Of a DNA stretch of 64,000 bases, positions 49,478-62,279 are shown one piece after another (the stretch's first letter is position 1; the number at the start of each line of letters is the position of its first letter). The translations under genes were made by a program, and so were the position numbers. The stretch lies in NCBI GenBank assembly GCA_013396995.1, contig VWZP01007937.1, positions 1-64,000 of the forward strand, read 5' to 3'. Under the pieces are notes generated by a model, which saw only the letters and a list, made by a program, of their open reading frames with translations, ran no database searches and had not been told where the DNA came from. This DNA is from Dicaeum eximium. Its lineage: Eukaryota > Chordata > Aves > Passeriformes > Dicaeidae.

Positions 49478-49554
49478 CTGGACAAGCTCAAGAAGTGGCC
49501 CCAGATGATCTTTGAGATCCCTCTCAACCCAGGCCATCCTATGATCCTATGATT
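49478..49554 (+). mobile_element. CR1 LINE 3' tail
   Basis: CAGATGATCTTTGAGATCCC, TCTCAACCCAGGCCATCC and then TATGATCCTATGATT are the terminal CR1 3' UTR and its octamer repeat. Only about 75 bases remain, so the copy is strongly 5'-truncated. Confidence 0.85.
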
Positions 49555-49559
49555 GTCTG

Positions 49560-52500
49560 AACTGTTTGCTCTCCTTACTGGCTTCATTTATGGCCTCCTT
49601 TTGATGCTTGTGAGGTATAAAAAATGAGCAACAATAGATACTTCTGCTCCATGAGCTTAATCTGTCTTTGCATGTATTCTGTACATTTCCATGAATTAAT
49701 TGTGTCCCAGCTGTGTGTCTGTGATGGAGTAACAGGCTTGGCTGAATCCAGGTGATGATCAGCAGCTCAACGTGGAGGGCAGCGCTGGTCTCTAACACTG
49801 GTACTGAAATCCAACCTGATTTGGCACTTTTCATTTCTCTTTACCAACCTAAAATGTGAAATGAAGTATTCTAAAGATTATTCAGGTTTTTGATGAGTCC
49901 CCTATTCTGTTGATATTTGTGGGGTAGGATGCTGTGAGCCTGCAAGGCTGCCTGGTGACTGAGATATTGGGTTGCTGCTGCAATACTGTGCAAGAGCAGA
50001 ATTTTCCATAGATATTTGATCAGCAACAATTCTTACAAGAATTAACACTGACAAATAGCTGTATTTTAAAGTTTGTCAGGCTACTGGTATTCTCAGAGGC
50101 TTTGAAAGCCTTCTAATAGTATGGTTGCATTGTTATTACACAATTTTGATGCAGTACACAAATTGAGAACCGGAAATTATCTGTAACATAGAAAATCCAA
50201 CAGGAATAAGCTTATTTTTTAATTTTTAAATTCTAAATATTTTGAGCAACTGGTGGCATCTTATATTTTCATTTCAAGGAGTAAATTGGGGTTCTGTATG
50301 AAATAATAAAAGCTCTAAATAACTATTTTGAGGCAAAAATTATCTTAGAAGTGTATTCCATAAGAGCTCAGGTAAATGGCATGGCAATTCTTTCAGAAGA
50401 TTTTTGTACTCCAACAGTGCCTTTTTGAAATACTCAGAGGTTTTAGCAAGTTAGGACTACTGTAGCACATCAAATTACTGGCAGATACAGAACAAACTAT
50501 AAGGAACAGCCATTGTGACTGAAAATTGGATTCACAGTTTTCACAAACAGAATCTGGTTGCCAGTGTTACAGTTGAACAAAACCACACAAAACTGTGTGT
50601 TTGTTTCTGTGCACAGGGATGAGTTTCATAAAGAATCAGTACAGATGAAATCATTTCAGTTTGCCCCTGAAAAATTAACAACCAAAACATGAGTGGTTTC
50701 TTCACTAAGTCTAGGGCTTTGCACCCATTTGTACTCGAAATTCCACAAATCTCTGGGTGAGTGCAGAAAGTCCATTAAAAGGTAGTGGTTTTATTTTTAA
50801 AAAAATGCAATTTCATTCATGTGCTAAACATTTTGAGTGATGAAAATAACTTAATGCAGAGAAATTTTTCATAATGCCCAGCAGTAAAGAATAGCTCTTC
50901 TGGGCCCTTTATTTTAATTGGTGACAAGAACATATTAATATGTGCAATTTTGAGAGAGGCTTCAATTTCTTAGAAGGGCTGTTTCTTTTTCAGCTTGGGT
51001 GTGCAAGAATATGAACTTTAGTACTAGTGATTATAAAAAGGTCTCTTGAGGGTTTTGCTGTTGTGTCATTTTGGACTGTTAAGAGGGTATTTCTCTTCAG
51101 TTTATGTCAGTAATGAAAGACCCCAGAACTGATATTAACTTTGCATATCTATTTTTGTTCGCAGTATTTTTATTTAACTAGTCCTACATTCACTTGCATT
51201 TTACCTTCTTATGTTGCAATATCTTCTGGTCAGCCATACTAAATTCTGGGGATGACTTGTATGGCAAATCTCTCCAAGGTTTTTTTTACTCCTGAGTGAC
51301 TTTCTTCAGGGTGTTAGCAAATGTAACCTCTCTTTTCCTAGCAGGAGGTTATCACCAGAAGTTCCCCCTCACTTTGGTCACACATTTGATGTGTGCTGAG
51401 TCAGATCCTGCACCCACACAGATAAAACACAACTTTAGTTTGGGTGGACCCAGCCCCTCCTGTGCAGATCTCACCCTGGCAGGGAGAGGAGCCGCCTTTG
51501 AAGGATAAAAGTAGTGTGTGCTGCACTCCTTGGGAGGGAGCTGGTTAGGGAAGGGAAATCCAGCTTTTATTCCTGGGTCAGGGCTGTTGTCCTGGCCCAC
51601 TGTGTACACTTGAGAAGTCAGGATCCAAACCCCTGTGTCCCTTCAACTAGCTCTGCCACTTTCATTTCTTAAAGGAAAATGAGATTATTTTGAGATCATT
51701 TGAAATTAGATACGAGCCTTGGAACGATAGATTCTGATGGGTGTGGTGTCACTTTTTGTGCAGTGTCTATAGACCTGGGAAAGTCTAACCATAGAACCTT
51801 AAGCTAACTAACCAACTAAAGTGTTTTTAATATTCCTTATGCAAAGTTCCATACAAAGTTGTCAGTGTATGCATATATGGGCTCTGCTCTTGGAGCTACA
51901 CCCAGACAGAGCAAACTCTTGTTTTCAGAAAAGGCAAATTTTGATGGATGTTTGTATGAGCACAGGAGGCCACTTGCAGGGTCAGGCTCTGAGCAAACTT
52001 GGCAACTCTTTTTCTCCTGACATCAATCTTGTAAAGTTTGATAATTTCATTAATGCTTCATCAGTTGGGTGTGAGTATGAAAGAGCTCCTCCTTTCTTGC
52101 TCTCTTTAACTTTGTAGCCTTAGTAGAGAGGATGTTTTCAAAGATTCATTCTAACTTCAGTCTTCAAACAGTGTTTATAAAAGAAAGAATAGCCAAGACT
52201 CAAATATAATATTTTCTTTTTTTTTTAATATCATCATCTATGCAATATTGTTACAATCATTACTACAAGGAGAAGGAAGTCTGAAAAAATAGTTTCACAC
52301 CTTTTAAACAATTGTAAAGCAAGTCTTTAAGGCAATTGCTCGTTATGCTAGTTTTTTCTTCATTGTATATTTTTTTTATTTTCATAAGGAAGTAGCAAAT
52401 GAAACAGAAATTATTGGTTACCTGAAGTGTTAAGATTTCAGCAGAAACATCTCATTGATTTCATTCTGTAGAGCTTCAAATCTACTTTTAGAAATTAGTC

Positions 52501-53800
52501 AGACATGTAAAAATAGGATACTGTATGTGTTTTTTTTTCCTCAAATATCTCCAGGCAGTAGAATGTCAGAAGTTACAGGAGCTGAGAGCTCTACAAGCCT
52601 CATCTTGGAACAGTAGAGATACAACTATTGTGGCTTTGGCATTTTCTCAAAATGAGTAACTGGATGAGATACTAACTTGCTTCATTTTTACAGCATCTTA
52701 AAAACTGTCATATGTCCAAAGGCTTAGTTTTAAGTAGTTTTTCCTGGAACATTTAAGGGAAATTTCATCTAAATATACTTGCACTATTGTTTTGTAGTTT
52801 AAACTGGTATCTTCAGGTTTCTATTTTTGTTATTTCATCTTTTATGTCTGAAGTTTTTCTGGTTAATTTTCATAATATATAGCAAAAATGACTAGCCATT
52901 CTACAATTTTCTTGTGATTTCTCAACAGTTTCATTTTTCTAACACTCTCTGAGGATAGTTTTTACACAATATTGACAACTTTGTTTTCTGATCTACTTTA
53001 ATGAAATTAAGTAAATAATAATGAAGAAAATTCTAGAAAGGATGAGGAGGGATGGCTTGATAAAAATGAGTTAAAATGTTTTCCAACCTTTTCACAACTG
53101 CCCTGTTGGAAAGACCAACAGCTATAATAAATCAAATAAGTGAGATTATAGAGTTTTTTCTGCCAATTTTCTTTTAAGATGTTAATATGTCCAAAAGATT
53201 TTGTATCTTATTAGCTTACAATGGTTTCAAAACAAAACAAAATGCTTTTTTAAGAGGCGCATCTTATTCTTCTTAAATACAAACTACACTGTGAAGAAAT
53301 TAAGTTCTGAGGAAGTTGCTTATGTTACAAAGGCAAACATTTGAAAGCCAGTGAATGGCAGATTTACAGGTCTAAATCTGCTTCCTGTGTGTCATTCTGA
53401 ATACCTAAGGTGGCAGGGACCTGCTAGAAAATGATGGTGCTCAAATTCATACTCATATGTGTGTCTTAGTCTCTTTGAGTCTCAGTGGCTGCAATGATAT
53501 CTTCATGTATTTAAGAGTAAACAAAGTAGAAACTTTAAATATTGCAGGATTGTTTTGCCTTTAATGGTGTGGCATGCAATACAAGAAAAACATCATGGAT
53601 TTTTCAGCCTGGGTTTACAGGATCTGTGGTACAATTTCTGCTTCCCACTGCAAATGGGTATGAAACTAAAGTCCTAAATGCCACCAGATAGAAGAGAGGA
53701 CTTTGTTCAGATTGATAATGAGATCAGACACATCCAGCTCTGGGGGTTTTTTGCATATTTTTATTGAGCATTTAAGTGTGTGGACACAACACTGTGCCAC
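49560..53800. other. AT-rich noncoding stretch
   Basis: No exon or repeat was recognised. A moderately GC-richer patch near 51.35-51.6 kb carries overlapping frames on both strands without support. Confidence 0.55.
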
Positions 53801-53804
53801 TGCT

Positions 53805-53864
53805 TGAACAGCGAGCTGGGACCAGATGACCACTGTGGTCCCTTCCAGCCTGAATCATCCTGTG
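53805..53864 (+). mobile_element. CR1 LINE 3' tail, diverged
   Basis: GCGAGCTGGGACCAGATGAC, CACTGTGGTCCCTTCCAGCC and TGAATCATCCTGTG match the end of CR1 (gagttgggaccagatgacc...ggtcccttccaacctgaatcattctgtgattctg). It is very short and followed by an A-run. Confidence 0.65.
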
Positions 53865-53865
53865 A

Positions 53866-56800
53866 AAAAAAAGCAAAACATTTTTAAAACTGGAGAAAAA
53901 AAATTACAGCCACATTTCACATACATCTAATGATGTACTTCCTAGAAAAAAGTGGAGAGTGCAGAATGGAAGAGGCAAAAATGTGCTAGGAACTATAACA
54001 GCAAGTATTAAGGGCATATATGGAGCATTGAACTTTGCTTTATTGTTCTTCATCACTGAGGTATTTTGTTTGGGTTTTTCTTAAGCTTCCCAGTCCTATT
54101 TCGAAACTGTTCTGTTCTCCTTTCTTTCTCACCTCTTCTGCAGGTTGAAACAGACTTTGGACTTTGTGTACTTAGATAACAGGCATTATCCAGAGGAAGA
54201 AGAGTAATTTAAGAAACAATACATTTGAGGAAGGGTCAGAAGGTAGCTTGGGACAACCCTTCACACGACAAGACAGGTTTCCTAGAATATAATGTGTTTA
54301 GGGGCTTTGAGTTTTTCCCCAAAATCTTCATGCCTGCCTGGGTTGTCTTGCTTTTGAGTCACTTGTTAAATTGAGACTCCAAATGTCTGTGATAAAGACA
54401 TGCAAGTGTGCTAGACTGGGCCCATTGAATGTACAGATGCCAGACTTATTGGGAGTGACACTGTGAAATTAATATGTACACACTGCAATTTAAAGGATAA
54501 TATTATGCAAATATTCCTAAGCATGACATGTTAAAAAGTAGTTACATTTTAGACACATCCATTAATATTTTCTCTTGAATATCAAGTGATTCCTCCCACC
54601 TGTCATCTCTTCCATGTTTTCACATGCTATGATGTTTAAATGTCATAAAGCTGTCATAACGCTGTGACTAGGCTTTTTGGTTTGTAGAATCTAGCACAAT
54701 TTGCATTTATATTGTGCTCAGCACTTTAAAAACAGATTATGTATTTCAAGCAGTACCAAAAAGACATATTTTTAATAACTTTTTCTTCCTATGGAGCAGG
54801 TTCTGAATTGCTTTTGCTGTTTCTAGCATACAGCACTATGGTTTGCCCCTAAGCAGCATATAGGGAAAAAAAAAAAAAGGCTCATTCTGAGTCCTGCTTC
54901 TTCTCCCACTTCAGACTTACATTTATGCATATGATGGTGTCACTCACTTTGGAAAAGAAGTAGAGATTCTAGGTGTTCAGGCATAGGCCATGCCTTCCTA
55001 CTCCCCACTCCAGCCAGTCTCACACAAACATCCTTCCTGTTCGTCTTAGTTTGTGAACTGTTCTTAACACCTGGATTTGAATGCCAGAATTTCACACAAC
55101 AACGAAGCAAGCAAACAAATTGCCAAAGTTTGCAAACAATCACAGCATTTGTAGAATCCTGGGAGCATCTGAAAGTCAATGTTTTATTTTTCTGATCAAA
55201 GCTGCCCATTAATAGCAGTGTACCTGTGCCCTGAAGTGCTAGGATTTCTTGCCCCCCATTTGTTAACCTATTTTTATTGTGAAGTACTGAAAAATATTGT
55301 TCACCTTCTGTTCACATGGACATTCTAGGCTTTGATTAATGTGTATTCTTTTAGACAAATTATATAAAAGTAATTCTAGTTTAAAAACACCACATTGCTT
55401 TGAATTAGGAAATGAACTGGCAGTGGAGTTCTGGCATTGCTCAGAAACTTAAATTAACCAACAGACTTGCCTATAAGCATGTAGTTGTAATGGCAATACT
55501 ATGAAAATATCACCAGCAACATCATGATTAGATATATTAGGATTTTCAGTTTAAGCAGGATAAATATCCTTTTACACACTTAAAGTGAATAAATTTTATC
55601 TCTGAATTGAACAACATGTATTATGTGGAGCATTACATTTTCTAGTGTTTCTCTATCAAAATTTGTTAAAAATGTACTGGTCATGAACCTCCTTTTTCCC
55701 CTAGGAAAAAAACAATTGGTACACTGAAAAAAGCACACAAATTCTAAATAAAACAAAAAAAATTATTTTGTGCAGATATCTATGAAATATTTATTTAGTA
55801 TTATTGTAAATATGTAAAAAATTTATTATCCACATGTAGGATATAGATAAAATATTATTACATAGTTTAAACTTTGTAATCTATTATCTTAATTCAAGGA
55901 AATGCAAAAATATTTTATTATACATATACTGAGGTTTCTTGTTTTGTACTCCAATTAAAAAGTAGGAATCTTTAGGGACTGATATCAGGTGAAGTTAAAA
56001 TATGATAGAAATCTAGATCATTAAGTACATTTGTCACTCTGTAGAAAGAAGAGCAAAAAGGAGGGAGAGCATACTTAGATTAGATTATATTCCAACAAGA
56101 AAAGGTAAAGAGCAGTAAGAAGAGCAAATGGACCTCTCTAACCCAAATAAAACATTTTAACTGTGAGAAATTATGAAATACAGACCACATGGATTATGGA
56201 GCAATATTTTTTTCCCTGCACACAACTTTTTTAACAGTAACAAGCAGATAAATTGCACCTCAGAATAAAGAGTAGGTATTTGTGTGGTTAAGTGTTTGAA
56301 TGGCAAGTAAATATTCCTAGAAGTTGTTATAATTATAATAGACTTGATTATACAAAGGAAAATAATTTCTGTGAATGATGCTGTCATTTAAATACTACAT
56401 CATAGATGTACTTCCAGGAAATGTTTGTTCAAAGCACAAAAAATCCAAATTGGGAGTGAGAAGCAGAATGAACAACAATTTACTTTATTCCACATAGGTT
56501 ATTATACTGCTCTTATCATCATAATATCTGATTACTTTCTGCTGGTGCATGGTTTTGTTCCTTAGCACTCTGCCATTGCAGGATGAGACCTGAAGGCCTG
56601 GGGGAAGATGGAGTAGGACAGATGTGAAAACTTGCTTAAATATTGAAATATTCTGCAGTGTAAATGCTAAATGAGAGGAAGAAAGAGCAGTAATGAAAAT
56701 TATATCTAATTGGGTGAAAGAAAATACATTGACATATGCTGGCTAACACAGCAAAGGCTTTTGGAAGTTTAGGCTATCAAGAGATTGATGTTTGATCCAT

Positions 56801-57170
56801 CAAGGTTGGTATCTGTTTCAAGAGTAGTTCAGAAATGTCTGACAGATTGTTCAAACGTATTACAACCTACAGAAAACGCCAGAATTTTAACTCTTGGATT
56901 TTAATCAGCTCAATAATTTATTTGTAAAGGAACAAAATTTTCAGAATATAGTATCCTTTTAGCTTTTCTGTGAGATCATTCCCAGGGCAGTTGGAGTTTT
57001 GGAGCCCCTTTCCTTTGGTAAATGCTACTGTCCCCAGAAAAGATTGTTGTACCTGGGAAATCTGTGACCTTGTGTTCTCACTAAGTGATGCTGCAGAGGT
57101 ACCCAGACAAACTCCAAGCAGAATATACTCAAAGAAAGATTTATAGGGAGCAAATTAAGTAGATTCAATT
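53866..57170. other. AT-rich noncoding stretch
   Basis: No exon or interspersed repeat was recognised. An A-run lies near 54868. The 55.7-55.95 kb portion is extremely AT-rich. Confidence 0.55.
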
Positions 57171-57171
57171 A

Positions 57172-57357
57172 AGCAAAAAAGAAAAATTAATAATAAAATA
57201 GAAAAAAAAATTAAGAAAAAAGAAAAAACCGAAACAAACAAAAACCTCAAGAAACTAAATCTATAACCAAACCAAATAAACAAAAATAAAAATCAAGCTC
57301 CTCTCAAAAAAAAACCCCACAAAAATAAAACTATGTTCAGTGCCCAGGAAAAAAAGG
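57172..57357. repeat. A-rich low-complexity tract
   Basis: About 185 bases consist mostly of A with scattered AAT, AAC and CAAA units. There is no regular period and no retroposon body upstream that I recognise. Confidence 0.85.
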
Positions 57358-59920
57358 AGTTGAAAATGTATAAGCAGTTGGACTGAGAGGCCTCTGTAAA
57401 TAAACACAAGCTAGAAAACTATGGATTAGAAACATTAAACAATTGAAAGGGCTCTTTCTATCAAATATAAACTGAGTTTTATGATAGTTAAAAAACCTCT
57501 GCAATCCAGATGCATTTTTGTGTCAGTTTCTGCAGGAAGGTACAAGAAAATTTTGGGTTATAGTAATTGTCTCAATGAAGAAAATTTCTGAAGAATTTCT
57601 AAATATATACCTTTAAAATACACAGTATATGTTTAAAAAACGCCCAACTAATTAAATGGATAATTCTTCATCTGTATCAGACTTTGAAATTAATTGATCA
57701 GTTTATTTTAATCCATATCTAATTGCTTACAAATCTGTAATTTGCAAAATGAGTCTGAAGCATGTTGAGAACAGGATGTCCTTGCATTGTTTTTATTTTA
57801 TGTCACAGGTTATTTTGTAAATGTTGCAACTGTCTTTCACATGGGCCATTACAGAGTTCAGAGTTATGTCAGATATCAAATGGATGTTTCGTTTCGCAAA
57901 TTTTCTTTAACTAGGAAGGGTTCAGCATCTGAAATACCGGTGTTCACCCTGCTATAAGTTTAAATCAGAAAATAATACATGGCTGGCATTTAGTCCCAGG
58001 TATAATATAAAAACTGTGTTGAATCTTTACTAAATCAGTTGATGGATAATCATGTTTTCACAAATCCTGAAAAGGCAAAGATACATATTTTCCTAGTTGT
58101 AATACAAATTATTTGCTCATTTGAGTGACCTGAGATATTTAAGTGGTCCAAGAAGAGAAGTTTAACTCAGACTATAGGTAGAAAAGGTGTTCACATCTGG
58201 GCATGTTATCAACAGGTAATTGCACCAGAGTTTTTAAGCATCATATGTGTATTGTACCTCTAGAAACTCCCAGTTTGACCTTACCTGAAGCTGGACTGGT
58301 TTCTGCATAAGTATTTTTGCAGATTTTATAATTTTCATTGCACCATATAATATCAGTAGTAGAATCTGCTTTCTCAACTTTAGCAGCTTATCAATCACCC
58401 TTCCCCTCCAGAAATGAGTTTTCTTAGTTGCAGTTTCTTACAGTACTTTGGGGATGCAATGCCCAATGCCAAAATCAGGAAAAAAATGTATTAGTTATCT
58501 GTAAAGAGCTTTAATTTTTAAAAGCACCCACAAATCCATCCTAGCCTCTCACATCATTTGCTCCAGAACCTAATTCCCCTAATTCCAAAGAGGGCCCCAT
58601 GAGTAAGAGAGGTGAAGTATTTATTGTCATACACTGTACTCAAGAGAGCAATACATGCATTTCATTGACAAGCAATATTTTCACAGGGGTTCTTTGCTTG
58701 CACACGTGTCTGAGTACACACATGCACACACTGCAGTATCTACAGAGGAGCTCAGGATGGAGCAGACACCTGTAGAAGAGAAGTCTCTGCTGGCAAGTAA
58801 CTCCCTAATGAAGTAAATGGGGCCTTGACCACATTCAGTCAAATCGTACTGACTTTTTGGGAGGAGTTGCCAAAATAAATAAAGAAAATACTTTATTATA
58901 TACAAAGTTGCAATGTGTAATTTTTCTCCCATGGGAGAAGAAAAAAGGTTTTCAGAATGAAAATCACAAAAAGAGGTTACAACAAAACAGCACTAAGATA
59001 GGAAGCCTTTTTTGATGAAAATGCTATTTCTTGTGATATGCTTGGTTTACAAACACTTCAAGATTAGGATTTACATTGTGACTGAAAATGCATACAAATA
59101 CTATATTCATTTTCTTTCTCGTTATTAGATATTTGTAGTATGTTGCCAAATCCTTTGAGAGTAAAGCAGTCCTTAGATTTATTTATTTAGATTGGTGGTG
59201 TATCTCAGGCTCTTCATTAGGCAGCCAGATATACAGCTACGTCCTGAACAAGAAAGATTGTTGATACTTTTGAAATCAGATAGAAATCGAGGAAGAAATT
59301 CAAGTAGACACTGCTCATGTCAAAAACAAATTTTTGCCATGTAGATAAGGAGGCAATTTATTAGGAGATCCTCCACATAAATAGGAGAAGCCACTTGGCT
59401 AGTTGAAACTTGTACAAGTTGTCAGTGGATACCAGCATAAGGTAATGATCTGAGCTGGACAGTGACATACTGACAAATATTTTGGTTCATCTTAATGTTA
59501 TATGTTGCTGTTTAGATCATCTCCAAAGACCTCAATAAAGTATTTTAAAGGAAATTTACTGCACTTATTCTTTGTTTACAAAAGAAAACCCAATATCCTT
59601 TGTAGGTGGATTTGATTTTAAGGGTCCCATACTCAACAAAGCTCTGCAGACTTGCTCACATTGGATGGTTCTTATACTTTCAATGAGAAGGCTAATTGTA
59701 CAGATTAATACAAGTGTAAGAGATTGTATGATTAAGGCCTAGAGACATTATACAGTCTGACTCCTTTCCCAGAGCATGGAAATAAAAGGTTCATCATGGG
59801 AGATACCGTGTGAAGAGAAGGTTTCTGCATGCTCTGTGCACAGCATTACATTCAATTAGGTATATATAATTCAAATTAAAATAGGATATTGTCATTCCTT
59901 GTGAAAGTTTATTTCTCTTG
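57358..59920. other. AT-rich noncoding stretch
   Basis: No exon was recognised. A possible ancient LINE-tail relic lies near 58.8 kb and is listed separately. Confidence 0.55.
58788..58840. repeat. Possible ancient LINE-tail relic
   Basis: AACTCCCTAATGAAGTAAATGGGGCCTTGACC resembles the widespread old sauropsid repeat motif (cccattgaagtcaatggggc...). It is too short and diverged for a firm call. Confidence 0.3.
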
Positions 59921-59921
59921 A

Positions 59922-60117
59922 ACTAGGAAAAAAATTCTTTACTGTGAGGGTAGTGAGGCACTAGAACACATTGTCCAGGGAAGCTGTGGCTGCCTCATCC
60001 CTGGAAGTGTTCAAGGCCAGTTTGGATGGGACTCTGAGCAGCCTGGTCTAGAGGAAGGCATCCCTGCCCATGGCAGGGGAGTTGGAATGAGATGAGCTTT
60101 CTATGATTCTATGAATT
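59922..60117 (+). mobile_element. CR1 LINE 3' end with small internal deletion
   Basis: The order of words is AAATTCTTTACTGTGAGGGT, AGTGAGGCACTAGAACAC, CATCCCTGGAAGTGTTCAAG, GCCAGTTTGGATGGGACTC, CCTGCCCATGGCAGGGGAGT and TCTATGATTCTATGAATTC. This is a good CR1 3' end. Between GATGAGCTT and the octamer tail it lacks the roughly 25-30 bases that usually read aaggtcccttccaacccaaacc, so a small deletion has occurred. It is 5'-truncated, as is usual for CR1. Confidence 0.95.
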
Positions 60118-60513
60118 CACCATCCCATGGCTATTATTAATCCTCTGAGAACAGAACCAGATTCTGCTTGCAGAATTTAGCAGCATTTTAACTAAGGGGA
60201 CTGCTGCCTACATGTTGCATTCTGCTTCTTTCCTGCTAGATAAAAGCTATCCAGAAATGCATTCCAGAAATCTGGTTGCTTGGTTTCATGCTCTGTGAGC
60301 ATTGGTTACCATAGTGTTTTAGAAAAATACTTTTTCAGGAAACAGAAGCATAATCAAATATAGTCCAATGGAGTTGTGGTGAATGAAAGAACTGTCTGTT
60401 AACAAATTGAAAGCAGTGCATTTATAGATTTAATGATTAGTAAACTTTAATTTCCTGCTACAATCAGAAAAATATAAAAAAGATGGCATGTCAGTAAGTC
60501 CAGAAGTATTCCT

Positions 60514-60858
60514 CTAGAAATGCAGCAGCTGCCAACCCTTTGAATATACCTCCTTATGATTGTCCTGTGGCTGCTGTAAACTGACTCTCTTCAGCAACCA
60601 AGTCTTTCTGGAAAGCAAACCAGACAGTTCCTTCCACCCAAACTGTAGATTTTTCTGTAGATACTTATCTCTGAGCCACTGGAACGAGCCTTGCCTCCCA
60701 GTTTTTAAGCCAGGATATACCCAGTACTGATCAAAAAGTGTTATATTTGTACTGGATTCCTCTTGTACAAATTTTACTTTACATGTTATTCTTCTAATGA
60801 AAAAATGCAAATTCTTGACTTTGATCCCAAAGACCTGGGTACTGTGCAAGTTTAACAT
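60514..60858 (-). other. 114-codon open frame, unassigned
   Basis: A true ATG-to-stop frame on the minus strand has a Trp/Lys/Gln/Leu-rich product (containing QGSFQWLRDKYLQKNLQFGW). The start context is poor (T at -3). No signal peptide, membrane segment or known domain was seen. The plus strand around 60630-60650 has AGTTCCTTCCACCCAAACTG, weakly like a CR1 tail, so part of the frame may be antisense to an old repeat. It is most likely noncoding. Confidence 0.15.
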
Positions 60859-60859
60859 A

Positions 60860-61870
60860 AAAACCCTTTTATGCTCTCAAGTTCATGCAGTCTGTGTAAG
60901 CTAGTGGCTCAGAATTCCAGGCAGAAGTTGAAAGACAACTAAGGACTCTTGTCACAATTTGAAACAAGAAATAAAGGTCTTCTATTTATTATTAGGAAAG
61001 AAAAAAACATCATTTAGGTACATGACGCTTGCTGATCCTCTGAAATCTCCTTTGTGCTGGTCATTCATCCAGTACTGAAAATTTCAAACCAATGACTGAC
61101 CTACTGTGCTGTCTGGTTTTGGTTAATGGCTCAGCATATGTCAGATTCATCAATAATCATTCTGTGCTTATTTATATGTCATGTTTTGTCCAAGCTGCAG
61201 CTTTGCTGTTGAGTTTGAACTAGAACAATCTCCGAAAGTGAGATGTGTTTGCAGCTACACTATGGTAATCTTGGCTGTGATGAGGCTCCTGTCTCTCCAC
61301 CAAGAAGAAAATTTGGATATTAATGTGAAATTCACAGTGTTTGAATATATCTGGGGCAGAAGAAATACGTAATATCGTAAAATTCAATGAGCTGTGGACT
61401 CACAAGTTACATGAATTCATGTTATCTTTAGTGAATCTGAATTCTTTCACTAATGTACACATAATGTTTGGTATTTATTTTTATGTAGTTATTCAGGATT
61501 TTCTGAGTAAACGTTTTTACCTGATTGGCCAAATCAAAATCTGAGGGCAATAATTCCTTAGTTTTTAGGAAAAAATTAATTAGAAATGTTTTATCTAGTA
61601 CAGAACATAATTCTGGTAGAGATGGATAATCAAGTAACCAAGGATCTGGTAGCTAAGATACTCAACTGATTGCATGACAGCTGATCCCAGTGCTGATTTG
61701 AGTATCCTGTATGGGAAGATGTGAAAACTCTTGTGGAAGGTAGTCTGCTTGTACACAGGAATATTATCAAAATGTGTGAGGCAAAAGCTAAAGAAATGTC
61801 CTGGTATGACAATGTGAAATTCACAGAGTGAATTTTACACAGTGTGGAACTGTAATTTGATAAAGAGATA
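60860..61870. other. AT-rich noncoding stretch
   Basis: No gene or repeat was recognised. Short plus-strand frames at 61181-61544 have no support. Confidence 0.55.
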
Positions 61871-61871
61871 A

Positions 61872-62278
61872 AGGACTCTCCTATGAGGAAAAGCTGAAAG
61901 AACTGGGCTTGCTCAGCCTGGAAAAGAGAAGGCTCTGGGATGACCAAATTCTGGCCTTCCAGCACCTGAAGGGAACATTCAAGGAAGATGGAGAGAGACT
62001 ATTTACAAGGGCCTGGAGCAACAGAACAAGGGGGAATGGCTTCAAACTGACAGAAAGTGGGTTTGGATTAGGAAGAAATTCTTCCCTGTGAGGATGCTGA
62101 GGCCCTGGCACAGGTTGCCCAGAGGAGCTGTGGCTGCCCCATCCCTGGAAGTGTTCAAGGCCAGGTTGGATGGGGCTCTGAGCAACCTGGTCCAGTGGAA
62201 GGTGGCCATAACAGGGATTTGGAATGAGATGATCTTCAAGGTCCCTTCCAACCCAAACCATTATGTGATTCTGTGATT
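61872..62278 (+). mobile_element. CR1 LINE 3' end, about 0.4 kb
   Basis: This is the longest and best-preserved CR1 copy in the window. It begins at CTCCTATGAGGAAAAGCTGA, followed by GGGCTTGCTCAGCCTGGAAA, AGGAAGAAATTCTTCCCTGT, CATCCCTGGAAGTGTTCAAG, GAGCAACCTGGTCCAGTGG and CAAGGTCCCTTCCAACCCAA, ending in TATGTGATTCTGTGATT, the octamer tail. CR1 is a non-LTR retrotransposon mobilised by its own reverse transcriptase. This copy keeps only the 3' end and cannot move. The 157-codon minus-strand frame and smaller frames here are translations of the repeat. Confidence 0.97.
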
Positions 62279-62279
62279 T

